Below are positions 11,546 through 22,730 of a DNA stretch of 64,000 nt, piece after piece. Under the pieces are notes generated by a model, which was given only the letters and a program-made list of their open reading frames with translations, had not been told where the DNA came from and did not search any database. The DNA is from Penium margaritaceum. Lineage: Eukaryota; Streptophyta; Zygnematophyceae; Desmidiales; Peniaceae. Location: positions 97,991-161,990 of the forward strand of contig SZWC01004803.1 in NCBI GenBank assembly GCA_023375785.1. The letters are read 5' to 3'. The position numbers and the translations under genes are program-made. Position 1 is the first letter of the stretch; the number at the start of each line of letters is the position of its first letter.

Positions 11546-14300
11546 TCATGCTAATCCATTGACCGGTGCTGCGTCAAAGCGCTTCCTTGCTTTTCGTAGC
11601 CTCCCGCTACGGCGCGACAGTTTTGGTGGCGCATCGTCGCTCTTGTGCGATCCCTCCAACTCAACACGCTCCGGTGAATCATCAACCAGATGGCTTCCCA
11701 AGGATCTCTCTAGCTCTGGCAAAACGTTGCCGAAGTGACCGGTGCGTCCGGTGGATTTTCCATCGATGCCCGATGCACACTCTGCCAGGAGTGCACGCCT
11801 TGCTACCCTCGGTGCCCTATCCGCCAGATCCTTCTGGTGGATCTCCCCATTAGCTTGATCATCATCGGAGTCCTCCGCATCGGCTGCCATCTCTAGTGCA
11901 CATTCGCGCTCTGATGCGGCATCGTCAACTTTGGCGTCCACTTGCTCCTTCTCATAGTCAAGGAGCTGGAACCACTCCCCCGTCTTTTGAGAGTCCACAA
12001 CGCCCATGTCGTTGCTGCTGATGTAGCTCTACTCTTGATTTAGCTTTGTTGCTCCTCAAACTTGATGTCTCGAATGCGGATAACCTCCTCCTTGTGCATG
12101 TCGTAGAGCCTGTACGCCTTATGCGCGCTCTCATAGCCAAGGAAGAGAGACGGATTTGCCCACGGCTCTAGCTTGCTCTCACGTCTCTGCGCAGGCTGCA
12201 GCATCGCGTGCGCCTTGCATCCGAACACTTCAAGGTGTGCCACACTTGGCTTGCGCCCACTCCAAACCCCTTGTGGCATTGTCCAGCCGATCTTCCCCCT
12301 TAGCACCATTATAGGAGTGAGGTTGATGATGTAGCTCGCCGTACACACAGATTTTGTCCAAAAGCTTCACGGTAGTTTGCATCCACCATTATGGTCCATA
12401 CCATGTTTAGCAGTGTCTCATTCGCTCGCTCTGCCACGCCATTTGACGAAGGCAAGTACAGTGTAGTTTGTTCCCACTTTATGCCCTGTGCTTCATCTAC
12501 CTGCTATAGCTCATGTGCTCTCTGTCATTGTTGCTCCGTAGCGCTCTGACCTTCTGCTTAGTCTATCTCTCCACCGCGGTAACATACTCCTTCAGCCGGT
12601 CCAAGACCTCGCCTTTCCTCTTCATGAAGTACACGTAGAGCCTTTTGCTGTAATCATCAATGAAGGTCACAAAGTAACCCACACCACTCTTTGACACCAT
12701 CTTGAATGGTCTGCACACATTGCTGTGCAGGACCTCCAGCAAGTCTCAGGCGAGATTCATGTTCTCGTTGAACGGTTTGCTCCACGCCTTGCCAAAAATG
12801 CAAGAATCGCACTTTTTGTGCATTGTCGCATCTGTTGCCTCTTCTGCACTGTCAATGATGAGGCAGCGTGCCAGCTTGCGCTTCGCTATCTCCTTCTCGA
12901 CTGCGGGTGAGGAATGCCCCAATTGTTGGTGCAAGAGCTCCAGATCAGCTCCCCCTCCTTTGGCCAGGTTGACGCTGTGTTTTCTGCAAGTATGCTGAAT
13001 CTATCGGTGTTCGGATCACCTTGGTCTCCACGATGTAGAGTCTTCCCTCACGCTTAGCCTCTAGCACGGGCTCGCCGCCACCGTCCTTTCGCACGACTGC
13101 TCCTCGTCTCCTGAAGAGCACATCGTACCCCTTGTTAGTCAAGCGGCTGACACTTAGAATGTCAGCCAAGCTGGGTACGTGCTGCATGTCCTTGATGACC
13201 CACTACACCTGCTTTCCACCAACCACCACCTCCACGTCTACGTCTCCTTGGCCAGCCGCCGACTCAACTTTGTCGTTCGCGACCACCATTGATTCACTCA
13301 ACTTGGTGTAGTTGATGAACCCGACCTTCTCGACTTGCGTATGCTCCTCCGCTCCGGAGTCAAGGCATCACCCATTGGCTTGCTTGAGGTAGTGGTTTTG
13401 AGTGGTGTTGAGGAGCGCCTTCTTGCCTTTGGCATCTTTTCCAACAGCCTTATCCTCCTCTTCGGGCCCAGTTGCCCTCCTTGCCACAGTTTTGGCACGC
13501 ACCCTTCCTGGCGCCCTTCTTTCCGTCACCATGTCCGCCACCTCCCTTGGCCTCGCTTCCGTCTTTCCGTCACCATTTCCGGCACCTCCCTTGGCCTCGC
13601 TTCCGTCACCACGCATTTTGGTGACGAGGGCCGATGAGGAAAACGAGGACTCCCCGCAGCTCCTTCATTATGCCTCATTGCAAATGTACTCTACGACTGC
13701 ACCATAGGTGAACTTGTCCTTTGCCTATCCTCCTAAGTCAGTAATGAGTGGGCTCCAACTGTCAAGAAGGGCCATGAGGAGGGCCATTGCCTACAACTGC
13801 GTGTTGATCTTCCACCCCACGTCATTGTAATATGAGGGGAGAAACTCGATCTGCTGCATGGCGGTGATGATATCATGTCCCACCTTGATTCTCACTGTCA
13901 GGAATTTCTTCATAATGAATGTTTGTCTGCCAGTGACTTGGATTGATGGATGGCGCAGAGCTTATGCCAAGCTTCGGCTGCCAACTTGCAGCCCTAGAAG
14001 TAGCCCCACTGCAACTTGGCCGTCCCTGACACCAGGATCATGAGCGCCTCCATGTTCTTTTTTGTGAAAGCCTCCTTTTGTGCTTCCGTCGCCGTCGCTT
14101 TGTCAAGGAGTTTTGTTCCCTTCATGACCTCCAACAACCCCTTATGCGCGAGGTCCAGCTTCGAGTGCCACCTCCAAAGCATGTAGCCACGGCCACCTGC
14201 ATATTTTTGGATGGGCTACGTCTCCTTCTGTGCCATTTCCTCAGTCTTCAACTCCAGGACCTCAGAGCTTGAGAGCGATGTCGTCCCTGCCGACGATCTC
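11546..14300 (-). pseudogene. Copia B gag-protease-integrase remnant
   Basis: Fragments in order on the minus strand: gag near 14300-13700 (LQWGYF, then LLDSWSPLIT), a degenerate zinc knuckle near 13480 (CQNCGKEGN, the His lost), protease C-terminus at 13187-12945 (MQHVPSLADILSVSRL), integrase zinc finger at 12934-12746 (QLGHSSP, then CDSCIFGKA), integrase C-terminal part at 12348-12040 (VFGCKAHAM, then FLGYESAHKAYRLYD), and the acidic integrase-RT linker at 12007-11546. The integrase catalytic core between 12740 and 12350 is present but full of stops. Frames change several times, so no full protein can be made. Confidence 0.9.
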
Positions 14301-14347
14301 GTCCACCGCGTAAGTTGTGAGCGATGTGCAAACCAGCCAGGGCCGTA

Positions 14348-14360
14348 GGGTCCATAACCC
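14348..14360 (-). promoter_or_regulatory. Primer-binding site of copia B, half-tRNA type
   Basis: Plus strand GGGTCCATAACCC; the minus strand reads GGGTTATGGACCC, which matches the initiator tRNA-Met anticodon arm with one mismatch (GGGCCC in the tRNA). It sits two bases from the 5' LTR. Confidence 0.75.
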
Positions 14361-14362
14361 AT

Positions 14363-15334
14363 TTTCAGAAACTGGTATGCAGTTCCAACGTGGCCTGACT
14401 AGTCTTCTATAGTCATGTCTTCTTTTGTGCAGGTTTTGAGTCTAAGCGTGAGCTTTCTGGCCGCCTCACGCTATGTTTTTTGGAGTGGAGGACACATATG
14501 AGACACTCACTTTAACGAAGGGAAGAACGCGATTTTGCATTTTTTTCAACATGGACATGATCTTAACATTTGTAGGGCTAGTAATGAGCTCTCCAACACA
14601 CCAAACTGTTTGCAATTTGGATCACCGTAGCTCCTGCTACGTCAGCCGAAGTTTAGCACCCCAAACCAGCGGCTCAGTTGGCGGCGCACACCTCGCCGCC
14701 TGCCAAGGCGCCTTCACACATCAAGGACCCATCAAAACATCATCATTCTGGAGGCGCAGATGTCCCTACGTGTAGTGGAAGTACCCCTCGTGCATTTGGG
14801 GTCTGTTTTGATGAGTTAATCATCGTGTTTGGTGATGGGGATTGATGTAGTTCAAAACATGTTTACGGAACTGTAGTAAGAATTTTGAATAAGTCCCTGA
14901 GTAACAAACTGCAATACTGAGTTCCGGACTCCGAGCCAGGATTTTGGCAAAGTCCCTCGATAACAAAACCGCACTACTAAACTCCGACAAATGATCCACC
15001 GGACGCCTTAGCAATCCTTCCGGAGAAAAATCTCCAGATGGCATTTTGTTACTCATTCTGGTGAATAACTCACTGGCAGTCCAACCAGCTCCAAGAACCG
15101 CTGCCCACACCCCAACTTTGGAAGCCCATATCTCCCTTGTTACTTGTCCGATTCTAGTGAAACAACTTCCGCCAGATTCAAAAACTTGTCAAGTTTTAGG
15201 GAAAATCCTCCATTTTGAGTCTCCAAGCAATCCTCAAGTTGCCAGATCCAATGACAAGGAATTTCTTCTCACTGGCGGCTAGTCGGCGCCTCCCGGCGCC
15301 GCACTTGGGCATGCAGAGGGGCAAATCTTCAACA
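14363..15334 (-). repeat. 5' LTR of copia B
   Basis: 972 bp, partner of 8920-9880. The outer end reads TCTTCAACA on the plus strand (TGTTGAAGA on the minus), followed at once by satellite. The inner end has lost the canonical CA, reading TTTCAG where the partner reads TGTCAG. Confidence 0.92.
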
Positions 15335-18300
15335 GTATTGGGCTTGCTCCATTTGTCTTGGGCTTGTTTGATTTGTCTTGGGCTTACTCCAGTTGTCTTG
15401 GGCTTGCTCCAGCTGGCTTGGGCACTTTCTAGTTGTCTCGGGCTTGCTCCAGTTGTCTTGGGCTTCCTCCAGTTGTCCTAGGCTCGTTCTAGTTGTCTTG
15501 GCCTTGCTCCAGTTTTCTTGGGCTTGCTCAAGTTGTCTTAGGCTTACCACAGTTTTCTTGGGCTTGCTCCAGTTTTCTTGGGCTTGCTCCAGTTTTCTTG
15601 GATTTGCTCAAGTTGTTTTGGGCCTGATCTGTTTTTCTTGGGCTTGCTCCAGTTGTCTTGGGCTCTCTCCAGTTGTATTGGCCTTGCTCCAGGTGTCTTG
15701 GAATTGCTCCAGTTGTCTTGGCCTTGCTACATTTGTCTTGGCCTTGCTCTGTTTTCTTGGGCTTGCTCCAATTTTCTTGTCCTTGCTTCAGGTGTCTTGG
15801 GCTTGCTGCAGTTGTCGTGGCTTAGTCTTGTTGTCTTGGCCTTGCTCTAATTGCCTTGACCTTGCTCGAGCTATCTTGAACTTTCTCCAGTTGTCTTGAA
15901 CTTGCTCCATTTGTCTTGGGCTTGCTCAAGTGGTCTTTGCCTTGTTCCAGTTATCTTTGGCTTGCTCTAGTTGTCTTGGGCTTACTCTAGTTGTCTTCGG
16001 CTTGCTCTAAATGCCTTGGGATTGCTCGATTTGTCTTGGGTTTCCACCAGTTGTCTTTGCCGTGCTACGGTTGTCGTGAGCTGGCTCTAGTTGTCTTGGT
16101 ATTTCTCTAGTTGTCTTGGTCTTGCTCCAGTTGTCTTGGAATTTCTCTAGCTGTCTTGGACTTGCTTTCGTATTCATGGGCTGGCTCTAGTTGTCTTGGC
16201 CTTGCTCAAGTTGTCTTGACCTTGCTCCAATTTTCTTGACCTTGCTCCAGTTGTTTTGGGCTTGCTCCAGTTGTCTTGGGCTTGCTCCAATTGTCATGGG
16301 CTTGCTCCAATTGTCTTGGGCTTGTTCCATTTGTGTTGGCCTTTTGACAGTTTTCTTGGGCTTGCTCCAGTTATCTTGGGCTAGCTCCCGTTTTCTTTGG
16401 CTTGCTCCAGTTGTCTTGGGTTTTCTCCAGTTGTCTTGGGCTTGATCCAGTTTTCTTGGGTTTGCTCGAGTTGCTTTGACTTGATCCAGTTGTCTTGAGC
16501 TTGCTCCAGTTTTCTTGGGAACTTTCTAGTAGTCTTGGGCTTCCTCGAGTTGTCTTTTACTTGCTCTAGTTTTCGTGGGCTTGCTCCAGTCCTTTTAACC
16601 TTACTCCAGTAGTCTTGGGCTTGCTCCACTGATTCTAGGCTTACTTCAGCTGCCTTAAGCTTGATCTTGTTGTGTTAAGCTTGTTCCAGTTGTCTTGGGC
16701 TTGCTCCCGTTGTCTTGGTATTGCTGTAGTTTTCATGGGCTTTCTGTAGTTGACTTGGCCTTGCACCAGTTGTATTGGCCTTGTTTCTGTTTTCTTGGGC
16801 ATGCTCAAGTTGTGTTGGCCTTGCTCTATTCGTCTTGACCTTGCTCCAGTTGTCTTGGGCTTGCTGCAGTTGTCTTGGCCTTGCTCCAGTTTTCTTGGTC
16901 TTGCTCCAGTTTTCTAGGCCTTGCTCCAGTTGTTGGGCTTGCTTCAGTTGTCTTGGTCTTGCTCCAAATGTCTTGGGGTTGTCCAGTTGTCTTGGCCTTT
17001 CTCCAGTGGTGGTGGCCTTGCTCCAGTTGACTTGGGCTTGCTCTAGTTTTCTTGACCTTGCTCCAGTTGTCTTGGACCTGCTCCAGTTGTCTTGGATCTC
17101 CTCTCGTTATCTTGGGCTTGCTCCAGTTGTTTTGGGGTTGCTCTAGATGTCTTCGGATTGCTTCAGTTGTCTTGAGCTTGCTCTAGTTGTCTTGGGATTT
17201 CTCCCATTGTCCTGGACTTGATCTAGTTGTCCTGGACTTGCTCTAGGTGTCTTGGACTTGCTTGACTTGTCTTGGCCTTGCTCCAGTTTTCGTGGCCTTG
17301 CCTCAGTTTTCTTTGGCTCACTCCATTTGTCTTGGCCTTGCTCCAGTTGATCTGGGCTGGCTCCAGTTTTTGTGGGCATGCTCCGCATGTCAAGGGCTTG
17401 CTCCTGTTGCCTTGGGCTTTCTTCCGTTGTCTTGGGTTTAATCTGGTTGTGTTGGGCTTGCTATACTTGTCATGCGTTTGCTCCAATTGTCTTGGGCTGG
17501 CTCTAGTTGTCTTGGCCTTCCTCAAATGTCTTGGACTTGCTCAAATCTCTTGGACTTGCTCCAGTTTTTTTGGGCTTGCTCCTGTTGTTTCAGACTTGTT
17601 CCAGTTTTCTTTTCCTTGTTCCAGTTTTTTTGGGATTGCTCCAATTGTCTTGGCCTTGCTGCAGTTGTCGTGGGCTTGCTCCAGTTGTCTTACTTTGTTC
17701 CAGTTCTCTTGAGCTTGCTCCAGTTGTCTTGGCATTGTTCCAGTTGTCTTGGCCTTGCTCCAGTTGTCTTGGGCTCGCTCCAGTTGACTTGGGCTTGCTC
17801 CGGTTGTCTTGTACTTGCTCCAGTTGTCTCGGGCTTGCTCCAATTGTCTTGAACTTGCTCCAGCTGTCTTGGGCTTGATCCAGTTGTCTTGGGTTTGCTC
17901 CATTTGCCTTGACCTTGCTCCAGTTTTCTTGAACTTGCTCCAGTTTTCTTGAACTTGCTCCAGCTGTCTTGGGCTTGCTCTTGTTGTCTTAGGCTTCGTT
18001 GAGTTATCTTTACCTCGTTCTTGTTGTCTTGTGCTTGCTCCAATTGTCTTGGTCTTGCTCCAGTTGTCTAAGATCTGCTCCAGCTGTCTTGGCCTTGCTC
18101 TAGTTGTCTTCAGCTTGTTTCAGTTTTTTTGGCTTTGCTCCAGTTGCCTTTGCCTTGCTCCAGTTTTCTTGGCCTTGCTCCAGTTGTCTTAGGATTGCTC
18201 CAGTTTTTTTGGGCTTGCTTGAGTTGTCTTGGGCTTGCTCCAGATGTCTTGCACTTACTCCAGCTTTCTTTGCCTTGCTCCAGTTGTCTTGGGCTTGCTC

Positions 18301-19108
18301 CACTTGTCTATGACCTTGTGCAGTTATCTTGGGCTTTCTCCAGTTGTCCTGGGCTTGCTCCAGTTGTCTTGGGCTTGATCCTGTTGCCTTGGGCTTGCTT
18401 CAGTTGTCTTGGGCTTGCCCCAGTTGTGTTGGGCTTGCTCCAGTTGTCTTGTGCTTGCTCCAGTTGTATTGGGCTTGCTCCAGTTGTCTTGGCCTTGCTC
18501 CTGTTGTCTTCGAATTGCTTCAATTGGCTTGGCCTTGCTCCATTTGTTTTGGACTTAGTTCAGTTGTCTTGGGGTTGCCCCTGTAGTCTGAGGATTACTC
18601 CAATTGTCTTGGCCCTGTTCCAGTTTTCTTGGGCTTACTCAAGTTGTCTTGGACTTGCTTGAGTTGTCTTGGGCTTGCTCTAGTTGTATTAGCTTGCTCC
18701 AGTTGTCTTGGGCTTGCTCCAGTTGTCTTGGCCTTGCTCTTGTTGTTTTGGCCTTGCTCTATTTGTCTTGGGCTTGCTCCACTTGTCTTGGACTTGCTCT
18801 AGTTGTCTTGGACTTGTTCTTGTTGTCTTGGGCTTGCTCCAGTTGTCTTCGCCTTCTTCGAGTTGTCTTGAGCTTGCTCTAGTTGTCTTGATCTTGCTCC
18901 AGTTGTCTTGAACTTGCTCCAGTTGTCTTGGTCTTGCTTTAGTTTTCCTGGCCTTGGTCCAGTTGTCTTTGCCTTAATTCAGTTGTCTTGAACTTGCTCC
19001 AGTTCTCTTTGCCTTGCTCTAGTTGTCTTGGGCTTGCTCCATTTGACTTGGGCTTGCTCTAGTTGTCTTGGCCATGCTCCAGTTGTGTTGGACTTTCTCT
19101 AGTTGTTT
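15335..19108. repeat. 20-bp satellite array, block 3
   Basis: About 189 units, same orientation as the other blocks. Divergence is higher around 16600-17450, where single-base deletions shift the phase (for example near 16936 and 16977). All ORFs here on either strand are translations of the repeat; the minus strand gives a Lys/Gln-rich 20-residue period (QDNWSKPKTTGASPRQLEQA). Confidence 0.97.
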
Positions 19109-19560
19109 TGGACTCGGATGCCGACTGGGCTGTTGATGTGGATGACATTTTTTTTTTTTGGGGTACGTGATTTTGCTTGGTGGTGCAGCAGTTTCATGGG
19201 AAATCAGGAAGGAGGACTGTGTGGCACTTTCCAGCATTAAAGTGGGGTACATCACGCTCGCAGAAGGTACAAAGGAGGTTGTGTGGCTGCAGCGGTAGCT
19301 AAGGAGATCGGGGTGCCTCAAAGGGGGCTGACGGTACTCGATGAGGACAACAAGAGTCCCACCATTCTTACCCAGAACCCTGTGCTGCACAGGAGGACCA
19401 AGCACATCAAGGTCTTGCATCACTACGCGTGAGACTTGGTGGCAAAGGGAGATGCGTCCATTTTGCATTGTGGTACTAGGCGTATGCTCGCTGACACCAT
19501 GACCAAGGCACAGCCAAAGGACAGGCATGAAGTTTGGATGACACTAGGAGGTTCGAAATG
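19109..19560 (+). pseudogene. Copia C RNase H remnant
   Basis: In shifting frames the sequence encodes the copia RNase H: SDADWAVDVDD at the left end, then SWEIRKEDCVALSS and GYITLAEGTKEVVWLQR, then LDEDNKSPTIL, HRRTKHIKVLHHYA and MLADTMTKAQPKD. A TAG follows LQR (near 19297), a frameshift follows at about 19310, and a TGA replaces Trp/Arg in YARDLV (near 19431). Gag, protease, integrase and RT are absent. Confidence 0.88.
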
Positions 19561-19609
19561 GTACATTTTACCAGGCCAGGGCATCAAGGCTGCAGTGCAA
19601 GGGGGAGAT

Positions 19610-20312
19610 TGTTGACATGGTGTACCCATTGCCATGAGTGTCGTTGATTGTACACCCATTCTTGACCACTGAGGAGTGGTCGAACACCTGAATTCCTTGG
19701 ATTTTTCCATTCAATATCAAGCCTTGTATTTCTCAATTGGAGTGAATACTCATAAATTTAGCTTAGCCCAAAGTTTGGGTGTCGGGCATCTGGAATTCAC
19801 CATGGGTGGCGAATCACCAGGGCCATCACCACAAGTGATCCGATTTTGTCCCCAATGAGGTCCAAATGCACAAGGGCCATGAATGAAGTGACCATAGGGA
19901 CCTCCTTGACCAGGTTGAATTTCTCCTTGAATTATGGGCGAGTCAAGGTGCTCCGACAGGTCATCGTCGAAGCACCTCCCGTTGTCTAGTGTGCAAGGTA
20001 GGTGGCTCCACAAAGGGTTACTTTGACAGCCGTAGCAGGGACTCTACTGCTCCGATTTGGACATGCTTGGATGCGTTGGAAAACTTACATCACAGGATAT
20101 AAAGACCTCATGATATCTTATTTTTCTAAGGAACAAAGACGTATTGCAATTCAGTTCTACTGAATGCGACATCTTCTGTCCACTCTGATCCGCCATCCCT
20201 ATGCTCCACACTCTTCACCATTGGTGTCCATTGGCTGCCCCCACCATTGGTAGCGTGAATCAGTGAAGGCTAGAAATCCTTGAGGGTGCCTCTACACCCA
20301 CTAGTGCCACCA
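19610..20312 (+). repeat. LTR of copia C
   Basis: About 703 bp, TGTTGACATGG at the start and ACTAGTGCCACCA at the end. GATATAAAG at 20096-20104 is a possible TATA box. Only one copy is in the window, so its boundaries rest on the purine tract, the TG...CA ends and the return of satellite. Confidence 0.75.
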
Positions 20313-20641
20313 GTATTGGGCTCTGGTTTTGATGGGCTTGCTCCAGTTGTCTTACCCTTTCTCCAATTGTCTTGGGCTTGCTCAAGTTGTCTTGGGCTTG
20401 CTCCAGGTGTCTTGGGCTTGCTCCAGTTGTCTTGGCCTTGCTCCAGCTGTCTTGGGCTTGCTCGAGTTGTCTTGGCCTTGTTCAAGTTGTCTTGGGCTTG
20501 CTCCAGTTGTCTAGGGCTTCCTCAAGTTGTCTTGGGCTTGCATGAGTTGTCTTGGGTTTCCTCCAATTGTCTTCGGCTTGCTCCAATCGTCTTGGGATTC
20601 CTCCAGTTTTCTTGGGCTTTCTCCAGTTGTCTTGGCCTTGC
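20313..20641. repeat. 20-bp satellite array, block 4
   Basis: About 16 units, fairly close to consensus. The block ends abruptly at about 20641 against the gypsy-like remnant; no duplication is visible at that junction. Confidence 0.95.
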
Positions 20642-21065
20642 TGCTGCCTACGCCACCTTCCTCATCCTGACCTGCCTTCTGCCCCCGCATCTGGAATGTT
20701 GACCTGACTTGGATCCTCCCTGAGCCCATTCACCCGCACGTGGCGGATCGTGTGCACCTGGTCTTCCACGCTCCTTCTTGCCTGCACTGCCTCCACTTCA
20801 TCTATAGCTGACGTCAGTAGGATTTCTTTCCTCGCTTCTCAAGCTCTGGTGATTCTTCAATGCCGGAACAAAGTCCTGCATCCAGGATCATGCCTGTGGT
20901 AATGTTCAGTGTCTCTTCATCATCAAGCTGCTAGCAGAGTTCTTGAGCCACGCTCTTCTGCCATCTTTATCGAAACTTCCTGCTACCACCACTTTCTCGC
21001 CCCTGTCAATCCACATTCCTCTACTAACCTCTCCTCTACAGATGGCAAAAGGAATTCCTTTGTCT
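20642..21065 (+). pseudogene. Possible gypsy integrase C-terminus and chromodomain remnant
   Basis: Translation in mixed frames gives LLPPHLE followed by RVHLVFHAP, which resembles the 'LPPHLRIHPVFHVS' segment of Ty3/gypsy integrases, and then PEQSPASRIM followed about 35 residues later by ATL...LYRNFLLP, which resembles the chromodomain pattern 'PE.VLASR...ATWE...L...FP'. Several stops intervene. This is pattern matching by eye and could be wrong; if correct it is the 3' end of a chromovirus-like element. Confidence 0.4.
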
Positions 21066-21432
21066 TCTCCCCCTAAAGTATTATGTGATCGTGTAGCATG
21101 GTCCCCTTCTCGTCTTTAAATCTGCCTCCCACATCACTTACTCCATTCTGTCCTCTTTCAACTACAACAGTCGTGCCTTTGTGCTTCATCAGTTGCATCA
21201 GCATTATCATCATCCTCCAGAATCTTCTCCTCCTCCAACCTTTGTCATCTTCTCACGCAACACTCTTGAGCCGCCCTCTCATGCCGCCTCTTCTCATCCG
21301 CAGCAACAGTATAGATCCGTTCACTCTCAGGACAACGGACACCACCAATCTTCCTACCCTTTGGACTTGGGCCATCTGGGGCACAAGGCGTCACTCTCTT
21401 GACATCCACCAACAGTTTTGCTTCTCTCGGAC
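21066..21432. other. Unassigned pyrimidine-rich sequence, possible LTR part
   Basis: Non-coding-looking sequence following the gypsy-like remnant, rich in TCATCA-type triplets. Its end (about 21358-21400) resembles 22190-22245 (both contain a CTGGGG-CACAAG-CG-ACTCTC order), so 21066-21432 and 22136-22717 may be one older repeat interrupted by the solo LTR at 21433. I recognise no gene; ORFs at 21098-21640 and 21181-21402 lack known motifs. Confidence 0.35.
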
Positions 21433-22135
21433 TGTTGGATTAATGCTCCTCACCATGGCAGGAGTGACTCCAAAAAGGAACACCAAAAAGACAAGCCAAG
21501 GTGGCTTAGTGGTTAATGGTGTTCACCTATGGAGGCAGGGGCCTGGGTTCAAGTCCCACAAGATGAAATTCTGCCCTGCCTCAATGGAGGTGAAAAATAG
21601 ATGCCAGGAAGCTAGCTCAACCTCTAGAGTTCCTCTTTAAGTTTCTAGAAGGCCAGGTGAGGGTCCAGGAAGGTGGCACACCTTCTAGAAGGGGTGACTT
21701 GTCCTACAAGGCATCTGGAGGTGTCTTGCTCTTCTGGACACCCTCCCTCCTACTAGAAGCAAGCTGAGGAATATAGGAAGGGGCAGAAGCTTCTAGAGGA
21801 GGGAAGGGATGCCTTCCTAGGTGGGAAAAAGGACAGCCTACTAAGGGCCACTCTAGAAGCCATAGAATATGCTAGGAAGCTTCAAATCTGGCATGCTTTG
21901 GTGTTCTGGAAAGCTTAGATTAGTGGCTATAAAATGCCACTGCTTGTGAGCCTTGATCAAAAGAGTTCATTCCCAGTCAGTTGAGGCCAAAACTATCGCC
22001 TCAATCTCTGACCAGTTTTCTTCCTTCCTTGGAACTAGTTGCCTCCACAGTTTCAGTCTCTCCAAAAAGAGTTGGTGGTGTGAACCAGCCACTGCTAGGG
22101 ACCCTCCAGGGTGCACACTCACCCTCAGGCCAACA
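21433..22135 (+). mobile_element. Solo LTR of family S, copy 1
   Basis: 703 bp with TGTTGG...CCAACA ends and a perfect 5-bp target duplication CGGAC (21428-21432 and 22136-22140). No primer site, coding region or second LTR lies next to it, so it is a solo LTR left by LTR-LTR recombination, or a short non-coding element. It is nearly colinear with 30505-31208. It holds a TATA box (CTATAAAATG, 21927-21936) and a tRNA-like A/B box pair (21502-21556). Confidence 0.92.
21502..21556 (+). promoter_or_regulatory. tRNA-like Pol III A/B box motif in family S LTR
   Basis: TGGCTTAGTGG (21502-21512) fits the A-box consensus and GGTTCAAGTCC (21546-21556) fits the B-box consensus, with 33 bases between them as in a tRNA. 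The copy at 30574-30628 keeps both boxes unchanged. No folded tRNA with acceptor stem is seen, so this is a tRNA-derived or tRNA-like segment inside an LTR and not a tRNA gene. Confidence 0.6.
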
Positions 22136-22717
22136 CGGACTGCCCTTTCTGCAGAATACTTTGTTGTTTTTCAGGATATCAGACATTACCAGTCTTCCTG
22201 TGGTTGGTCTCGAGCACACTGGGGACACAAGCCGTTACTCTCCTCACATCAGAGGAACTCCCTGCCTCATTGGCATCTGCCGCGCCTTCCTCTTGTGCGG
22301 CATCTCCTTCAAGCTCCATCAGCCATTCGCTTTCTTCCTTCTTCATCAACTTCCTTGTCAGTATCTACCTTCCTCTGTCATCATCAACCTCATCTGTGTA
22401 ATCATCGCCATCTTCAGCTTTATCATCGTCTTCATCATCATCCTCTTCGTCACCGTTATCTTCATCTTCATCAAGCATCATCAGTCAATGCACGTGGTCT
22501 CGCCCCTGTGCCCAGTTCCTCATTAACTCCACCACTTCCATCTTCATCATTTTTTTGGCACAAGGATTCCCCCAGTCCACCCACCAATCTCACGGCGACT
22601 CGCACCCACGCTGATTCTCCATAGCACAGGCGGCTTGCCCCTGTGCCCGAAACTCCGCTATCATCAGCCTCCTCATTCATCATCTGCAATCATCAGCATC
22701 TGTGACCAGCACAAGGT
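22136..22717. other. Unassigned sequence left of element F
   Basis: It contains a TCATC-rich low-complexity tract (22330-22480). The part at about 22490-22600 is clearly related to 29270-29390 on the other side of element F: both have GCACGTGGT, TCGCCCCTG and GGCACAAGGATT in the same order. I recognise no protein; ORFs such as 21953-22624 have biased composition and no motifs. Confidence 0.45.
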
Positions 22718-22730
22718 GGCTCTGATACCA
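22718..22730 (-). promoter_or_regulatory. Primer-binding-site-like motif left of the F LTR
   Basis: Plus GGCTCTGATACCA; minus TGGTATCAGAGCC, the exact complement of the initiator tRNA-Met 3' end. It abuts the LTR at 22731. For element F this is the outer side of its 3' LTR, so the motif belongs to a second copy that shares the LTR (tandem LTR-internal-LTR-internal arrangement). Confidence 0.7.

Larger units (their letters stand above)
8920..15334 (-). mobile_element. Ty1/copia retrotransposon B, inverted relative of A
   Basis: A 6,415-bp element on the minus strand. On the plus strand the order is 3' LTR (8920-9880), purine tract complement (9881-9896), RNase H to gag remnants (9960-14300), primer-binding site (14348-14360) and 5' LTR (14363-15334). 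Proteins and LTRs match copia A closely, so both belong to one family. Flanks are satellite on both sides; the expected 5-bp duplication has decayed (ATTTT left, GTATT right, both at the GTCTT position of the unit). Many stops and frameshifts. Confidence 0.94.
19109..20312 (+). mobile_element. 5'-truncated copia C: RNase H end plus 3' LTR
   Basis: The satellite is joined directly to the middle of a copia RNase H coding region, which is followed by a purine tract (about 19594-19609) and a single LTR starting TGTTGACATGGTG at 19610. The LTR runs to about 20312, where satellite resumes. The missing 5' part was lost by deletion or an abnormal insertion; I find no target duplication. A 12-T run at 19148-19159 interrupts the frame. 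LTR sequence differs from A/B and E, so this is a third copia family. Confidence 0.88.

Noticed and set aside
15335-19108. CRISPR-like array because of regular short repeats
   Set aside because: Units are contiguous 20-mers with no spacers between them, are degenerate, and lie among eukaryotic retrotransposons.
21502-21556. A functional tRNA gene
   Set aside because: A and B boxes are present, but no acceptor stem, anticodon arm or terminator fits, and the segment recurs inside another LTR.
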